From Tulasnella sp. 424 (taxonomy: Eukaryota; Basidiomycota; Agaricomycetes; Cantharellales; Tulasnellaceae), in the NCBI GenBank assembly GCA_019633425.1, contig WSUB01000281.1, forward strand, positions 1-35,292: a stretch of 35,292 nucleotides of DNA, written 5' to 3'. Numbering within the stretch: the first letter of the stretch is position 1; each line of letters starts with the position of its first letter. The translations under genes and the position numbers were made by a program. Shown one piece after another: positions 33,426 to 35,292 of the stretch. The notes under the pieces were generated by a model. It was given only the letters and a program-made list of their open reading frames with translations. It did not search any database and had not been told where the DNA came from.

Positions 33426-33708
33426 GAGCCAGCGAATACCTTTTAAGCGACCGCGAGTGGGGAATGATCAACTTTCGTTCATAGCAACCGTGATTCTCGG
33501 AGCTATGTAGTCGGCAATGAAGGGCTCACCGTCGTTGAGTTGATATAGTCAAGGATTAGCCTACGGGATGGGATCCTGTGGAGGCAAAAAGCATCCGCAC
33601 CTTGGCCAGCAGAATGTGAGGTATTTAATTTTGTACATCAGCGTACGTTACATGAATTACAATCGGGTTTTGAGAGGTCTCGTTCACCTCGAGAATCTCG
33701 ATGAAACG
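33426..33708. repeat. Shared 3' flank of the copy 5/6 kinase-TPR pair
   Basis: No gene. It matches 29680-30172, with shared blocks such as CAGCGAATACCTTTTAAGCG at 33430, GCATCCGCACCTT near 33590 and TCGAGAATCTCGATGAAAC near 33690. It is shorter than the copy-5 flank because of a deletion after about 33475. Confidence 0.6.
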
Positions 33709-35218
33709 TCATTCAGCCTCCATGGGCTCGGGTCGTTGACGGACTTGAGCGGCGTAGTTTAAAGCTCTGACTGCATCCTGATTATTTCCAATATGTTCAA
33801 AAGCTCTAGCAGCTTGTTCATAAGCACGTATTGCATCTTCGTGGTGGTCCTGGTTGCGATGGACGTGGGCAAGACTCAACAGAGCCCAGGCTCTGCCTTG
33901 TTCATTGCCGATGTCGGTGAAGATCTGAAGGGATTCTGAGAAGTTATCGATGGCCTGGGTATACTGATTTTGAAGCCGATGCATCTCCGCAAGACCCCAT
34001 AGAGCGTTGGCTCTCGCGTGTCTACTGCCGATGTCGGTGGCGATTTGAACGGATTCGGAGTAGAACTTAAGGGCCTTGCTGTACTCTTTTTGAATCCGAT
34101 AAAGGTTAGCGAGACCGTACAGAGCGTCAGCTCTCCCATCTCTGTCGCCGATGTCGGTGTAGGCTTGGAGGGCCTGGGAGAAAAAGGAAATGGCATCGCG
34201 ATACTTGTTTTGATACCGATAAACATCAGCGAGACCCGATAAAGCGTGGGCTCTCCGTTGTTTATTGCTGATGTCGGTGGAGACTTGGATGACCTCGGAA
34301 TAGGATGCAATGGCCTCGCTGAATTCATGTTTAAGCCTATGAACTTGAGCGAGACCCAAGAGAGCTTCTGCTATCCCTGCGTTGTTGGCGACATCCTTGT
34401 ACATGCCCAAAGCCTCGGTGAGAAAGCTGGACGCGTTGAGGTAGTCATTCTGCTGTGTATGCATGTATCCCAGTTCCACAAGAAGCTCCGGAGAGCGAGC
34501 CCTGGCAGCCTCGGCATCCGGGTTCCGCTGCGGGTTCGGAATAATCATCGGCTTTACGATACCACGTCAACCAACTCCCTTCAAGCAACCCAACAGCAAC
34601 ATTACTGACCATCTGACTCATCGACTTCCGACATTCCTCAGCCGTCAGCCGCTGGCTTGGATCGATGCTCCAACACCCCACCATCAGCGAGTAAAGTGCT
34701 CGAATTAGCAACATGCGGGCGTGGTCGTTAAGGGATGGGAGGTTCCCCTTCATGACGTGTTTGATAACCACGGAATCCTTTTGGACATTTTGGAAAGGAA
34801 TCGTATTGGTCATAACCTAGTTCGGGCGAAGAATCGTGAGCCGACTTAAGATAATGTCCGGATTCAAGTATAAGTACCTCGTAGAATATCCATCCCAACG
34901 CCCAGATATCGCTCCATAGGCTTGGCTCGTCATCCATAAGCAGCTCCGGGGCCGCCCAGCGGAGTGTATACTTGTTTCCCGTCAAGGTTATGGTGTTGGT
35001 GGCTTCAGAGATCGTCGCTTCAAATACCGGCGGTGGTTGAGAGCTGTTTTGGAATCTTTTGCTCTGGGCGTCGAGATCCTTTGGCGTGAGTCGACGAGCC
35101 GATCCGAAGTCGGTGATTAACGCGCGGTATTTCGAATTAACCAATACGTTGACCTGCATATTTTAGGGCTGAGGTTGCCAAGTGTACTCTGCCAACAACA
35201 TCCGAACCTACCGACTTA
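33709..35218 (-). pseudogene. TKL-type protein kinase with C-terminal TPR array, copy 6 (5' part missing at the window end)
   Basis: Exons 6-8 are intact: 35153-34878, 34816-34610 and 34551-33709, encoding NVLVN, DFGSARR, AAPELL, DIWALG, CWSIDPSQRLTAEE and six TPRs. Two weaknesses in splicing are visible. The exon 6 donor is GTACTT because of a small insertion (TAAGTA) compared with copy 5, and the acceptor of the TPR exon is AAAG. Exon 5 matches copy 5 only from 35212 to 35218 (the last codons of HGDLKS). Further upstream the sequence (35219-35292) is unrelated to any other copy, so the catalytic Asp, the ATP-binding Lys and the whole N-lobe are absent. Within this window it is a broken gene. 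Only 74 nt lie beyond the break, so a misassembly or a distant 5' part cannot be excluded. Confidence 0.7.
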
Positions 35219-35292
35219 CAGCTGTTTTCATAACGATGGGCGTTCCCACGTTCTACGGACTTCCAACCACTTCAGCGTCAGCACCCCGTAAT
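35219..35292. other. Non-homologous sequence at the window end
   Basis: These 74 nt replace the kinase exon 5 sequence expected from copy 5. I see no similarity to any other part of the window and no coding signal. Confidence 0.5.

Noticed and set aside
1..35292. RIP-like mutation as the cause of NDE decay
   Set aside because: Relics contain many indels and deletions, neighbouring kinase duplicates are not mutated, and I cannot count dinucleotide biases reliably by eye.
1..35292. Transposon origin of the duplications (LTRs, terminal inverted repeats, transposase)
   Set aside because: I saw no terminal repeats at module edges and no transposase or reverse transcriptase motifs in any frame.

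Overview
This is a nuclear fungal window, almost certainly from an Agaricomycete. The evidence is small (about 50-90 nt) GT-AG introns, type II NADH dehydrogenase sequences with a basidiomycete-like exon layout, and fungal-style WD40 and TPR proteins. Rhizoctonia/Ceratobasidiaceae is my best guess, from the style of the proteins and not from any search.

The window is a degenerate tandem array of one two-gene module. The plus-strand gene is an external alternative NADH dehydrogenase (NDE type, mitochondrial). The minus-strand gene, convergent with it, encodes a TKL-type protein kinase followed by a C-terminal TPR array. Between modules lies a head-to-head spacer holding the kinase promoter (TATA box) and the presumed NDE promoter.

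Layout: NDE relic A (1-1230); NDE relic B (about 2299-3300); kinase-TPR copy 1 (3887-6243, minus); spacer; NDE relic C (about 7655-9780); kinase-TPR copy 2 (10657-12877, minus); spacer; NDE relic D (about 13790-15650); kinase-TPR copy 3 (16295-18646, minus); spacer; NDE relic E (about 19420-19935); WD40 gene carrying the kinase gene's promoter and first exons (20573-22082, minus); spacer; NDE relic F (about 22860-24015); kinase-TPR copy 4 (24720-27308, minus); an unrelated small coiled-coil gene (28191-28940, minus); kinase-TPR copy 5 (30173-32524, minus); NDE relic G (about 33170-33425); kinase-TPR copy 6 (33709-35218, minus, broken in the catalytic loop close to the window end).

The main result is asymmetric decay. 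All seven NDE copies are pseudogenes, with stops, frameshifts, deletions and truncations. The five complete kinase-TPR genes can each be assembled as eight exons, every one a multiple of three, with full kinase motifs. Predicted proteins are 648, 604, 647, 727 and 646 aa. The number of 40-residue TPRs differs between copies (6, 5, 6, 8, 6, 6). In one copy the kinase and TPR parts are gone and a WD40 array sits behind the same promoter and leader. Expansion, sensor-repeat variation and sensor swapping resemble fungal NLR-like recognition genes. The kinases here have an HGD (non-RD) catalytic loop and no visible NB-ARC or NACHT domain. A role in non-self recognition or signalling is inference.
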